Source: Platerodrilus igneus (Eukaryota; Arthropoda; Insecta; Coleoptera; Lycidae). From it: DNA of 64,000 bases. The stretch is taken from positions 7,502,001 through 7,566,000 of the forward strand of contig JARFIW010000139.1 of assembly GCA_036346225.1 (NCBI GenBank), given 5' to 3'. The notes under the pieces were generated by a model that saw nothing but the letters and a program-made list of their open reading frames with translations, did no database searches and was not told the origin of the DNA. The stretch's first letter is position 1. Every line of letters begins with the position of its first letter. This document shows positions 11,304-21,983 of the stretch, piece after piece. The position numbers were made by a program, and so were the translations under genes.

Positions 11304-12199
11304 CAGGGAGTTTATAAAAGAACTTGATTTAAAAAATCATAATTAAAAAAGAAACCAGTAATAAACTTTTGGGTTTTAAACTTGAGTTCAGTATATTGTC
11401 AAGATTGTTTTGCTAATATTCGATCGCAATGTGTGGCCTTGGAGCGAGCGTGGTGGGGGAAGAATGGGAACTTCCTAGAAAATGTTATGTTTTAAGATGT
11501 GGCGACTTTTCATGTAAGTGGGTCTGTCAACCGACACAACTGTAGGATTTGGGGGACTGAGTCACCGTAGAATTCATAGAACATCAGCGAGACTTTCGTA
11601 AAGTCAATATTTGGTGTGGATTGATGCATGATCGTATCGTAAGGCCTTTCATCTTCGCAGAGAAAACAATTAATGGGGATATTTATTGTGAACTGCTTAA
11701 ACTATACGTTTTCCCACAGATAGATGATATCGAACTAGAAAAGGGACCGATTGCTTCCAACAAGATGGCGCGCCACCTCACTATAGCAACCGTGTCCGTG
11801 ATGCGTTGAGCTTGCGTTTCCCTGAGAGGTGGATTAGTAGACGTGGGCCGATTGCATGGCTACCAAGGAGCCCAGATCTGACTCCACTAGATTTTTTTTT
11901 GGGAACATGTCAATAAACACTGTTTATTTCGAGAAGATGAATGATATTGCTCATTTGAGGGAGAGGATTGTTGTAGCTGTAGCATCCCGCCTGATATGCT
12001 GCTGAATACCTGGCAAGAAACTGATTATCGTTTAGACGTGGCCAGGGCAACAAATGGTGCACATATGGAACTTTATTAGGTATCAAAAAAAAACCTGAGA
12101 AGATTCTCTTTAATACTATATAAGTTTAATAACTATTATTTTAATTTTACTGCGTACAAATGAAACTTTAAATCAAGGAGTTCTTTTATAAACTCCCTG
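11304..12199 (+). mobile_element. Mariner-like element A (deleted copy)
   Basis: Terminal inverted repeats of about 27 bp: cagggagtttataaaagaac at 11304 and its complement ending at 12199, next to TA (TSD of the IS630-Tc1-mariner group). The interior is 896 bp and holds only the C-terminal two thirds of a transposase. It sits inside gene E1. Confidence 0.85.
11405..12078 (+). pseudogene. Mariner-like transposase fragment (element A)
   Basis: Cut-and-paste transposase of the IS630-Tc1-mariner superfamily, decayed. Blocks seen: F-H-V-S-G-S-V-N-R-H-N (about 11500, the F-x-L-N-G-x-V-N-x-x-N segment after the first catalytic Asp), I-W-C-G-L (about 11610), an open stretch 11621-11809, a shifted frame with R-F-P-E-R-W-I-S-R-R-G-P-I-A-W-L-P-R-S-P-D-L-T around 11815-11885 (the W-P-x-R-S-P-D-L-T motif carrying the third Asp), and the C-terminal V-A-R-A-T-N-G-A-H-M-E-L near 12050. 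The DNA-binding N-terminus is absent. The Q-Q-D-G-A motif is mutated to S-N-K-M-A. Confidence 0.8.
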
Positions 12200-12649
12200 C
12201 ATATTAGACCTGAAACGGAGGGGTTATGTACATAACGGGAGATTGTGGCCTGACTAAAAACGCATTACTAACAATGCAAAAATTGTGAAACACTTAGTTA
12301 ATATACTCTGACATTGTACCGGTCAAAATTGCAACATCAAAGTTGTATTGGGCGCCATGAAGTTATTACAAAGTGATAAAATCAGTACTGATCTAATAGA
12401 GCTAAAGTACTTAGTGTCAGTCCACAGTTATCTGACAAACAACTCTGACTTTGCTTTTATTGAAAAAAAGACGGAGAAAGCCACCAACATTTTTTCCGCA
12501 AGACATTGGTATGACATTATTTTAGAACATATATGCAGGGTGACTTACGGGAAACGGATGTTTTTGAAATGGCTAGTGCATGCCTTCGGTAGGCGGTGGG
12601 GCGATGGAGGGTAGGTCATTCATCCGAGTGCGGCGTACCATTTCAGTTG

Positions 12650-13195
12650 CAATGGAGCAGTGGACGACACAGCATCGTGTTTTTGCGTAAGATACGTTTA
12701 TTCGAAATGTGAGTCTGTTATAACCACACAACGGGTCTTTCGTCGCCACTTCAATATCGGTCGGAACGGTACAGTTCCAAGTCGAACACGTTGTTTAGGT
12801 GGGTTGAGGCATTCAGAACAACGGGAGCAATATCAACGAAAAAGCCACCAGGTCCTGCAAGAACAGCAAGGACGTCTGTAAACATCGCCAGTGTGAGTGC
12901 GGCAATAATCAGGAGTCAGAGCCGATCTGCACGCCAACATGCACGTGAATTAAACATGAGCTGTGATTCTGTGAGGAGGATTTTACGACTTGATTTGATA
13001 TTTCATCCGTATAAGATGCAGGTGATCCAGCAACTCAACGTGGCGGATTATGAACAAAGAAAAGAATTCGCAGTGCGTATGGAAGTGTTGTTTAATGATA
13101 ACCGTAATGCAATACCATTAGTGAGCGACGAAGCCCATTTTTATTTGAACGGTTCGGTAAACAAACAAAACTTTCGTTACTGGGCAACTGAAAAT
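12650..13195 (+). pseudogene. Mariner-like transposase, N-terminal part (element B)
   Basis: Starts M-E-Q-W-T-T-Q near 12653. The frame is broken once at about 12690 and again near 12790, then stays open from 12791 with W-V-E-A-F-R-T-T-G (helix-turn-helix end), K-K-P-P-G-P-A-R-T, S-V-R-R-I-L (second helix-turn-helix) and F-H-P-Y-K-M-Q-V. It then reaches the first catalytic block V-S-D-E-A-H-F-Y-L-N-G-S-V-N-K-Q-N-F-R-Y-W (Asp near 13128). It is interrupted in the codons after A-T-E-N by the insertion at 13196. The domain layout and length match the group of mariner-type transposases with a DUF4817-like N-terminus. Confidence 0.85.
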
Positions 13196-15123
13196 CCTTG
13201 TAACATTTTTAACCAAACCTTTTTCAGGGGAATTGGATGTTACCGGTGCTATGCTCTAGACTTTACTCTAAGCGGTAGAAAGCAATGGTTCAGGGGTGGG
13301 AATTGATATTAAAAAAATTAACAAAATATTGAGCGCCACTACATTCAGAAAAAAGGGGAATGCAGAACCCAAAAGTTGACTACAACGAAATAGATTACAA
13401 GATTAAAAATATAACACATGAGGCAGCAGTTTGCTCCTCCAATATATTTCAAAATAACATGATATTGCAAGTACCTTTATATCTTGTAGCATTAACCTTT
13501 ATGAAAGTATTTTATATACTCAAAGATTGTATATCTTTTTGTTTAAATAAAAGTGTTCTAGGTTTCTTTGAAAAGTATAATGTAGTATAATATGTTTTAA
13601 CAAATTTATATGTTATAACAAAAATGGAACGTATTTATTATTCAGGTATTTAAAAATGTTTGTGCAATAGTAACTTAACTTTCTTTAAATATATAGAAAA
13701 TGAAAATATAATTCTCTTGATTTTAAGTTTCACGTTAATACTAAACCTTAACGTTTGATTCTAATAAAATGCAACAATTTTTATTTCATGTAGAAACCGG
13801 ATCCGTTAACTAGTCACAATTAGAATGTATAGATTTTAAGTACATTAATATAGTAAATAAATTGAGCAACGTTTCATAATCAGATGACAAAAGAAGCAAA
13901 AATATATTTAGTCAAAAATTAAATCAGCTGTATGATTTATATAAGTTATTTATTAATATAATTTGAAGTATGGAATGTTGATAAACAAATAAGCTTCAAT
14001 ATAAACTCACTAGAGTATTATGATGTCTCTCTTTAATCATAATAAAAGGTTAACAATATAAAAATTTACTTGATAGCTGTTATAGCAAGTTATAATTAAT
14101 TAAACTAGAACTAGGGTTATGTTTAAATGTATAGATCAATACTATTAAATTACATAATCAATGCGAAATACACCCTGTTTCTAATTTTTAAATTCACTTA
14201 AATTTCATAAAATATTTATAGCCGTATTAGATTTTATAATACCATTATTGGAATGTAAACAAAACGAAGTTGATAAGTGACATTTTCCGAAAAAAATTAT
14301 AAAGAGTACGCACCTTGACAATCCAGTTCAACACCTGTTATACCCACCAGATTTATGTATCGATTACGTGCTGTTTATGAAACGAAGTATGGCTAATCGG
14401 ACTTTGACCATGCATATTCACAGATAATTAATCCATTTATTTAATTCAAACAAGGTGAAATCTTGCAATCTTGTACCAAGCAATTATACTGCATTGAAAT
14501 TACGAGCATCTAAGATAGATGTAAATAAATATCCCGGCTATTCTTCAGAAACCAGACTAACAATCATGTGTGTGCATCTTAAACGAATTGTAATATTGGA
14601 TTCTGAACTAACGTACCGAAAAGCGCATTGTTAATTCCCTAAGGAATCATCACGTAGATCCTTCTTCACGCTTCACTCACCTCTCTCACTATCCCGATCC
14701 TAAGGTCAGATAATTCTAAACGAGCCATGTTAGTTTGATAAGAAGCGACCTTAGACTGCTCTTGCGATTAAGAACAAGTTGTCTTATACTACGACACATT
14801 CGTAACTTCGAATATTTACGACAGACGGCTGCACATATTACCAAATATTTCATAAAGATGTAAATTAGGAATGTATTTATTTGTCTACATTATAAATGTA
14901 ATAATGAATTTTTATTAAATCAAATAAGAATATAAACTGAATGTTGTAAACAACAACTGAATCAATTGTTGAGATGTAATTATTATGTTATAATGTATTA
15001 ATTATAGCTGATTAAATATACCAAATGCGTAATAGATATTGTAAAGTGTGTTGCATATATTAGGGGTTATGTATGACTACATAATAAAAGTAATTACTGG
15101 GGTTATTTTGCACACGTAGCATT
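13196..15123. mobile_element. Unclassified 1.93-kb insertion inside mariner B
   Basis: The mariner transposase frame stops at ...A-T-E-N (gaaaat, ending 13195) and resumes at gaaaatgct (15124). The repeated TGAAAAT (13189-13195, 15124-15130) looks like a 7-bp target duplication. The insert is very AT-rich, starts ccttgtaac and ends cgtagcatt, and has no obvious inverted or direct terminal repeats. Its longest open frame (13360-13590, 76 codons) has no recognisable domain. It may be a non-autonomous retroelement or a degraded LTR element. Confidence 0.5.
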
Positions 15124-15672
15124 TGAAAATGCTACACATTCATAAAAACCTCTCCACTCTCCGAAAGGTACAGTTTGGTGTGCGGTCGCCAAGTTTGGAG
15201 TTATCGCGCCGTATTGTTTCGAGGAAAATGGTGCGACGGTGATAGTGACATCACAACGCCATGTTCACATGTTGAATACATTTCTCAGACCAGACCTTCA
15301 GAGGCGAGGATTCAACGGGAATGATGTTTATGTCCAACAAGATGGCGCCACAGCGCACACTGCTCGCACATCGATGGAAGTTGTGAGAAACATGATTCCC
15401 GGCAAGCTGATTTCACATTTTGGTGACGTACCGTGACCGGTAAGGTCACCGGACTTGTCCTACTGTGATGACTTCTTGTGGGGGTATTTGAAAAAGCGTG
15501 TTTTGCTTACAAACACCGTAATTAAATGAACTTGAAGGACGCAATTACAGAAGAGGTGAATTTGATTGATCAAGACTTGTTGACCCGAGTTTCCAATGAT
15601 TTCCTACAGAGGCTGGAAACCTGTATTGAATCGGATTGCCACCACATGATTAATGTAATTTTTAAAAAATAA
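15124..15672 (+). pseudogene. Mariner-like transposase, C-terminal part (element B)
   Basis: Continues the transposase with K-P-L-H-S-P-K, V-W-C-A-V-A-K-F-G-V-I (about 15175-15205) and the second catalytic block V-Q-Q-D-G-A-T-A-H-T-A-R (about 15333-15368). After a TGA at about 15434, K-V-T-G-L-V-L corresponds to the damaged R-S-P-D-L motif. The tail reads L-K-D-A-I-T-E-E and S-D-C-H-H-M-I. The catalytic Asp is kept in the second block, but stops and a frameshift inactivate the gene. Confidence 0.85.
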
Positions 15673-16338
15673 CATTTTCATGAAATGGTATGTAATAATC
15701 TTTATTTGTGTAACATTAAAATAATACTATCTTGCAAATTAATTTTGTACTGCTCATTTGAAAAACATTCGTTTCTCGTAAGTCACCCTGTATAAAAACA
15801 AGTTATGTGTTGTAGAAATGAATCCAAGGAATATCTGTCTACATAAGCATTGGAGAAAATAATTACTAGAAGGAAGAAAAGTGAAGCACAAGATGATGTT
15901 GACTGGCTGAAAATGAGATGGACACGACTTGGAAAACGCAAACCCGTTAAAAGTAAAGTACTAGAACCTTTTCGGCTGACCTGCCTTTTAGTGTTGTCAA
16001 TTTTGAGAAGAAGAAAAGTACTGGGGTTTATTTAGTATACCTAAGAAAAACTGTACCCTACAGGCAAACCCACTACAATGGCTAAGAAAAAAGACATGAT
16101 GGAGTTATTGAAGTAAGGGAAAGTGGGGGAACGATGCGCGGTGGGTAACCATGCGCATCGTTATAATTTAAATTACGCGGCATACTGGGAGATCAACCAA
16201 CGTGCAGTCTAAGTGGGAGCATGCGCCGAGTCTCTGAAGCCTTTAATTACAAAGCCAGTTGAGTTGTGTACTTAGTAAGAGGTAGAGTTGTGCATCTTAG
16301 GTTTTTGTTACTATTATCCGTGTGTACAAATTAAGACG

Positions 16339-16607
16339 GTGAGTCCGTAAATCTTAACCAATTGTTTTGAATTAATGATATTCTTAAAGTTCATAATATT
16401 CTGCGTACATGCATGTAGTTTTGCTGCATTTAGATAAATAACTGTTGAGGGAGGACTTATAATTTCCTTATAAAATCATAGTGGGGTAGCCATGCGCAAG
16501 AATGCGCACGATTCCCCCTCATTCAATTAAATGTCAAGCAATATTACTAATTACTATTGGTATATACCTACCATTGTTCCGTACCAAAATCTATCTTTTA
16601 TTTTCAG
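16339..16607 (+). promoter_or_regulatory. Putative 5' UTR intron of the pogo transposase
   Basis: A strong donor (acg|gtgagt at 16338/16339) and an acceptor (tttattttcag| at 16607) flank the interval, and the transposase ATG is the first codon after the acceptor. This fits a leader intron that removes the subterminal repeat region from the transcript. It is inferred from signals only. Confidence 0.5.
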
Positions 16608-17555
16608 ATGCCGCGAAATTACGTTCGTAAGACTGAAATTCATCAATATAGTGAAGAATCGTTGGAGGCTGCACTGCATGCAATTAGAAACGATGAGAGG
16701 AAAATACGGGAAGTTGGGGGATCGTTTAGTATTCCAGAATCAACACTTAGAAAGAAACTTTCTCTAAATCAACTAAAAATCCCCTATCTAGGTCGAAGGT
16801 CGATTTTCACAGCAGAAATAGAAGCTGAATTAAGCGACTATATTCTTATTCTCGCAAAATTGTTTTACGGCGTAACGCCCAAAAAACTGACGCAGTTAGC
16901 GTTTAATTATGCTGAAGAGAAAAAAATTCCTCACAATTTCAATAGAGAAACTCAGTTGGCAGGAAAAGATTGGCTGTATGGATTTCTAAAGCGAAATCCC
17001 AAAATATCATTGATACAGCCTGAGGGAACTAGCCTTAATCGAATTGGAGCATTTAACAAGAACGAGTTAAAACTTTTCTACTCAAATCTAGAACAAGTTT
17101 TACGAAAGTTTAAATTTGAAGCGAACAGATTGTTTAACATGGACGAGACTGGTATAACCACTGTGCAGAAGAAGTGCCCTAAAGTTTACGGACCTAAAGG
17201 TGCTAAAAAACTAGGGGCTGCTGTTTCGGGTGAACGAGGAAGAACCATTACAGTCGTATTTTGCATGAATGCTGCAGGAAACTACATTGCGCCAATGTTG
17301 ATTTAACCCAGAAAAAGAATGGCTCCTGCGCTGCAATGAAATGAACCAATTGGTGCCAACTACAAATGTTCGGCAAACGGATGGATAAATTCTCAACTTT
17401 TTCTTGATTGGCTATTGCACCTACAAAAATAGGCAAAGCCTACTTCAGAAGATCCAATTCTTCTTGTCCTTGACCATCATTGCCGTCATATTTCTATAGA
17501 GGCGTACAATTTCTATAAGTTAAACCATATTCATATGGTTTCCCTTCCTAGACAA

Positions 17556-17861
17556 CAAGTTGGTTGGCTTCGTTCTTTATTTGTATGTAAATTTCCGGCA
17601 CGCATTATTTAGCGTGCTTCCTGCGGGGGACACGTTGATCCCTTGAGCTGCGGTTCTTTTGGGGGACTGCGAAGTCCAATACGCTCCGCTTGGCCGTAAG
17701 CTGGCCTATTCGCTGAGGCAGACCAGCGACAGCCTCCCCCCCCCCCATGTCAGGAACTCGAGGGTGAGTCCTTCTTTTTTTTTCTCTTTGTATCCGCTTC
17801 TTACCGCGGAACAAGAATGCCTGTGATTTTACCGTTCCAAGATGACATTTCCAAATTTGAT

Positions 17862-17913
<52 letters not shown>

Positions 17914-18420
17914 ATTATTAAACCATTTTGGCATTTACTGTATATATGAATTATTTCAATTGTAAAATTAGTTTAAGTGTATATTTACGACATCCTAGAG
18001 CTGTGTTTTTTAGGGTTGCGTGTGGTTCTTTTTTTTTCTAATTACTGTCAAGGGGTAGTTGCCTAAAAACTACAGATCGCCATTTTTTTCATGGGTAATT
18101 TTTTTGAATATTTAAGGGGTTGTAATAATGTAATATGTAAAATTGGGGCATTGATTTTTTTTGGGCTTGGGTTTGGGAGTACTATTTTTTTGTATAAATA
18201 TTTTTTTTAATTATAAGTTCTTTCTTTTCCGTTGTATGTTTTGTTCTGTGTGCGAATGAGTGAGTGAGTATATATTTTTTTCTCTATTTATTTCAGGTTT
18301 CCTTTCTTCTTATCTATAGGTATAAGACCCCACCCACTCGCCGCCTGAGCCCGGACTTACTTCTTTCTCTCTCTTTCTTTCTCTTGGTTTTTTTTATGTT
18401 ACGTCAATGTACGTAGCATA
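17556..18420. mobile_element. Unclassified ~0.87-kb insertion in the pogo transposase
   Basis: The transposase frame breaks after V-S-L-P (about 17550) and resumes at S-H-H-L-Q-P-L-D (about 18426). The intervening DNA has a GC-rich block (17595-17815, with a run of C), a TA microsatellite and T-rich tracts. No domain is recognised. The boundaries are only as precise as the protein comparison. A possible short TTCC repeat flanks it, which is too weak to call a target duplication. Confidence 0.5.
17864..17909. repeat. (TA)n microsatellite
   Basis: Pure TA run inside the insertion that splits the pogo transposase. Confidence 0.95.
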
Positions 18421-18492
18421 AAATATTCCCATCACCTTCAGCCGCTCGACTTAACCTTCTTCGGCCCTCTAAAAAATGCACTGTACAGAGAG

Positions 18493-18496
<4 letters not shown>

Positions 18497-18547
<51 letters not shown>
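18497..18547. repeat. (TA)n microsatellite within transposase coding sequence
   Basis: About 25 TA units follow the L-Y-R-E block and precede the N-E-Q-I-S-E-Y-D-V block of the pogo transposase. The repeat therefore expanded or inserted inside a former coding region and shifted its frame. Confidence 0.95.
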
Positions 18548-18549
<2 letters not shown>

Positions 18550-18804
18550 AACTACAACAAGGAATGAACAAATCAGTGAGTATGACGTAGCTGAACTGTT
18601 AAATAAAGCGTTTATAAAAGTGCATCGATTGAGAAAGCAGCTTCGGGTTTTCGTTCTTCTGGAATATATTCGTTTAATCCTGACAAATTTAACGAAGACG
18701 ATTTTGCTCCTGCCAACGAAATGAGACAGTTTGTTGTAGAAAGCTCTCCCGAACGCGGCACTTCTCATTTACCAATACCTGCATCTACATCAACTCCTAA
18801 AAAA

Positions 18805-19083
18805 GATCATCTACCATCTACATCTACCTCTGGACAAAACCAGCTACCATCTACGTCTACCTCTGTACAACACCATCTACCATCTACATCTACCTCTGTA
18901 CAAAACCATATACCATCTACGTCTACCTCTGAACAACACCATCTACCATATACGTCTACCTGTGAACAACACCATCTACCATCTACATCTACCTCTGGAC
19001 AAAACCATCTAGCATCTACGTCTACCTCTGAACAACACCATCTACCACCTACGTCTACCTCTGAACAAAATCATCTACCATTT
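18805..19083 (+). repeat. 33-bp coding minisatellite (11-residue repeat)
   Basis: Eight copies of a 33-bp unit encoding x-H-L-P-S-T-S-T-S-x-Q, with Gly, Val or Glu before the Gln, plus a partial ninth. Differences are mostly single-base and keep the frame, so the array expanded while the transposase C-terminus was still coding. Confidence 0.9.
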
Positions 19084-19912
19084 GCATCTAATCTAAATAA
19101 CTCTTTTTTCCTATTTGCTACTATTGCAAGGAAAGAAAAAATAGGAAAAGTAAAAAGAGTTTCTCGTCGGAAACAATATTCAGAAATACTAACTAGTATA
19201 CACCCATGAAGGAAAGATTAGAGAAGCACAAGAAAAAAAAAAGGGAAGAAGAAGCCAAAAAAAAACGTATTAAAAAGAGTCCGAACATTAGGAGAGAACA
19301 ATATTAAAAACAATAAAAATAAAATAAAAAGGTACTCAAAAGCCGAGCTTGATGCAAGTGTGTTGCATGCGGCATGTGGAATCACACGGCTTGTACCGGT
19401 GAAGATGCTCCAGAACAATACATTTGCCACTTTTATCGAGCTTAAACTGGTACAATACATTATATATAATCACTCGTTTTAATAAACATTTGTTCTTGTA
19501 TATAAAATTACTTTTATACTACTTGATCTACTTAACTTGGGTTTCCAAACTACCGCGCACTATTCCCCATCCTGTGCGCACAGTTACTCCAGAGGATGGG
19601 AAACGGTGCGCAAATGCATCTTTTTACTTTTTCCAATTGTATATGATTACGTTGAGAAATTCATCAAATATCGTGATACATACTGAAAGTAGGATCATTA
19701 GTACTTCAGATAACGTTTTTTTTTTATTTTCTAGAATTTAAAAGTTGACCAGCACAACGATTCTCGTTTAGGTGCGCACCATTTCTCCACTTCCCCTTAT
19801 ATTCCCCCTACAAACCAATCAAATTTCAAAAATCGGAAAGCAGCTGAGCGAGGAATTCCAGAACCGGACATTGACGATGAATGTTTTCTCTATTGCGACT
19901 GAAATTGACACG

Positions 19913-20940
19913 GTTTTTAACTAATACTTAGACTTGTTAAAAATAAGTGATTTTGTAATAATGATTTCAGCTTTTAAAAGCTCATTTAAAAGTTTCGTAC
20001 AATAAATTGGATTTAATTACAAATTGCTTTAATTTTTCCTGAATTACTTCCATTTGCCATTATGACTAACTATCTAATTTCATGTTTTAGTTATTTATCA
20101 CATAACAACTAATAAAATTAATGTATAGATTAGTCACTGAATTTTTGCTTATTTTTGAAATGATAATAGCACACAAAAATTAAAGGTTTACACAATTAAT
20201 TTTTATTAATTAAAAATTTTATAGTTTGATTTCTTAAATTGGGGTTAGTCAGTTTGATTTCTAAACGTCCCAAATAACGAAATGTAGCAAACAAAAGTGA
20301 TCGACTGATAGGCAATCACACGACATTCAGAATTAGCATTACGAATACTAAAAGGCACTGTAGATGGGCAGAATTTCGTTCGTAGACCACTTGATTATTT
20401 TTACAAATTATGTATGTTATGCCAGATGTGTTGCCATGGAGCAACTGGCTTAAAATATGGAAGTTTGGAAGATTGCATCAAACCAGACAATTGACCGATG
20501 ACAAAGAAAGTGTTTCTAAATTTTTGGGCAATCATAAGTAACATTTAAGTATCTATGACTTTTCTATAAAGCAAGACTGATTCAAGTATTTTAATCAATA
20601 GAAATTGTGTACGTATTATAATGCGTTTAATTTTTTTTATTAAAGCGTTCCAAAAAATACATACTTGTACTTGTATAAAAGTTGTGAACATTGAAAACTA
20701 CGTATTTCCATGTTAGAATGATGTTATGCACCATATTAAAATATAAACCTTTTTTTCTTTATGTGGAGACTTTTATTTTGCGTAGTAGGTAGTTAAGATA
20801 AAGTGTGGATGTTATCTCAAATTACGAATTAATGAACTGCGCTAAGGGGCAGTATATCACCCTCAAAACCTAATTTCTGAAGTTGGAAAAAATTTCAACA
20901 CAGCACAATCATTTCAAATCAATCAAATGATAAACTAACT
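19913..20940. other. AT-rich interval, no gene recognised
   Basis: Downstream of the E1 stop codon. It contains gttagtcagtttga at about 20255, which resembles in inverted orientation the ctgactaactcc motif left of E1 and may mark E1's other end. Nothing else is recognised. Confidence 0.45.
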
Positions 20941-20959
20941 TTAAATTCAAAAAACTTAC

Positions 20960-21327
20960 CTCCCATGCATATCTAGGATCATGAGGCACTCCCGCCCATT
21001 TTCCTTGAAACGGCCCATATCTAGTTCCTTTAAGTATAATAGTCACAGCAAAAATACCACAATTTCGATATTCTAACTCGGGGGGTATCACACCGCGATT
21101 AAAAGCACTTGACAAATAATCAACTTTAAAACCATTTTGGTGACACAAAAATCGCTCGTTATGATGATCATATAACGTTTCAGAAACTTTACGGACTAAT
21201 TTTGTACTTCCTAAATCGCTATGAATTGACGCTGGAGGTACCATTGTTGGTTCCATGGAAGAATCCTCGTCTTCAGATAGTAAATCTTGATTGTGCGTTG
21301 TTACTTCTAATTCATCATCGCTTCCTT
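20960..21327 (-). CDS. Exon of a PR/SET-domain (PRDM-like) gene
   Basis: The exon is bounded by an acceptor (ttttgttccag, AG at 21329-21328) and a strong donor (GAG|GTAAGT at 20960/20959). The 368-nt frame is open throughout: an acidic N-terminal stretch (D-D-E-L-E, then S-E-D-E-D-S-S), a middle of unknown role with C and H residues, then I-P-P-E-L-E, followed by L-K-G-T-R-Y-G-P-F-Q-G-K-W and D-P-R-Y-A-W-E-V. The K-G-T-R-Y-G-P-F-x-G-x-W pattern is the start of the PR/SET fold of PRDM transcription regulators (nuclear, often zinc-finger proteins). Hamlet/PRDM3/16 is one possibility, but I cannot fix the orthologue. The rest of the domain should lie on exons at lower coordinates, which I could not find. 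It does not look transposon-derived. Confidence 0.6.
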
Positions 21328-21983
21328 CTGGAACAAAAATATTTCGTAATTAAATTCTTATTTTTATAACAACGCATAAGTGTAATTACTACTTGGGTTA
21401 AAAATTGTAACGGATTTCCTACGAGATAGAAAAATATTCCGTTTCTAGCTCTATCTAAATGAAGTGGTTAATTTAAGAGTAAAATAGTAACCACCACGGC
21501 CGCACAAACCACGCTATCTAACTCGTATCTCTAGTCATTTAATAGAGCCTTATCCCCAACGTTATCTGTCTAATTTATTTTCTTAATTTGCCAAATGACT
21601 GTTTATTCGAATTGATAAAACACAACGTATAGTGCGCTATTTGTTTAGGATTAAATTACAAAATAAGGGACCACAATCGCAATCCTAATAAACACGGTAG
21701 TTATCATGTTTCGGCAGTTTTGACCCTGCTTTTACAACCCTGCTTGACGAAGATACTTATGTTTATTTTTCGTAAGTGCACGTGTGCGTGCCTTACACTA
21801 AAAATATAATGCATAAGTTACATATCAGCAGGGTCGACGGTCTCATAGATTATTGTGTCTCTTTGAATGTTATTGTTTTGACGTGCTCGTATAAATACAA
21901 AAGTAAAAAGGGACAAAAGCAGACGTGATGTTACGCTAACATCACGATCAGTCTTACAGACAAGAACAGTCGAATTAAATTAC

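Larger units (their letters stand above)
12536..15790 (+). mobile_element. Mariner-like element B, carrying a nested insertion
   Basis: Terminal inverted repeats cagggtgacttacgggaaac (12536) and its complement ending ...gtaagtcaccctg (15790), about 36 bp with few mismatches, next to TA. The element without its nested 1.93-kb insertion would be about 1.3 kb, the usual size for the group. It is inserted in E1 after the V-H-S-Y-L-T block. Confidence 0.85.
16608..19450 (+). pseudogene. pogo/Tigger transposase (DDE_1), broken
   Basis: DNA-binding half: an N-terminal psq-type helix-turn-helix (about residues 15-55, I-R-E-V-G-G-S-F-S-I-P-E-S-T-L) then a CENP-B-like helix-turn-helix (about 75-140, ending W-L-Y-G-F-L-K-R-N-P). 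The catalytic domain begins with F-N-M-D-E-T-G (Asp about residue 195). In-frame stops follow at about 17304, 17330 and 17430. The second Asp block is L-V-L-D-H-H, where the family usually has D-N-H. After the inserted DNA, the third block H-L-Q-P-L-D-L-T-F-F-G-P-L-K lies at about 18434. The C-terminus holds eight 11-residue repeats and a PHD-like C-x2-C...H-x3-C...C segment at 19350-19425. Stops, one insertion and a TA expansion inactivate it. Confidence 0.85.
16116..19797 (+). mobile_element. pogo/Tigger-type transposon
   Basis: Inverted ends: agggaaagtgggggaacgat after TA (16114-16115), and the complement of aggggaagtggagaaatggt before TA (19798-19799). The TSD is TA, as in the pogo/Tigger branch. 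Subterminal copies of a GTGCGCA/ATGCGCA motif occur near both ends (about 16133, 16151, 16221, 16492, 16502; 19552, 19574, 19606, 19772). It is inserted in the last coding block of E1. Its own transposase is interrupted by a ~0.87-kb insertion and by TA-repeat expansion. Confidence 0.85.
10013..19911 (+). pseudogene. E1: ancient multi-copy arthropod gene (transposon-like), split by three transposons
   Basis: Coding blocks in order: 10013-10372 (acidic N-terminus, 120 codons), 10388-10801 (Cys-rich C-x-C-x3-C block, then S-D-G-K-I-F), 11040-11300 (L-T-C-K-R-H-L-P-F, then N-L-Y-V-C-N-F-G-C-H-D-L), 12348-12535 (V-H-S-Y-L-T-N-N-S-D-F) and 15800-16113 (W-L-K-M-R-W, then L-Y-P-T-G-K-P and K-K-K-D-M-M-E-L-L-K). 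The C-terminus is at 19800-19911 (I-P-P-T to a TGA at 19909-19911). This order matches a family of long uncharacterised, highly multiplied arthropod proteins that I regard as transposon-derived; Sola-type is possible but I cannot confirm it. The frame is interrupted by mariner A, mariner B and pogo. Removing pogo plus one TA rejoins K-Y-I-P-P in frame. Internal stops and shifts show it was also decaying on its own. Confidence 0.65.
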
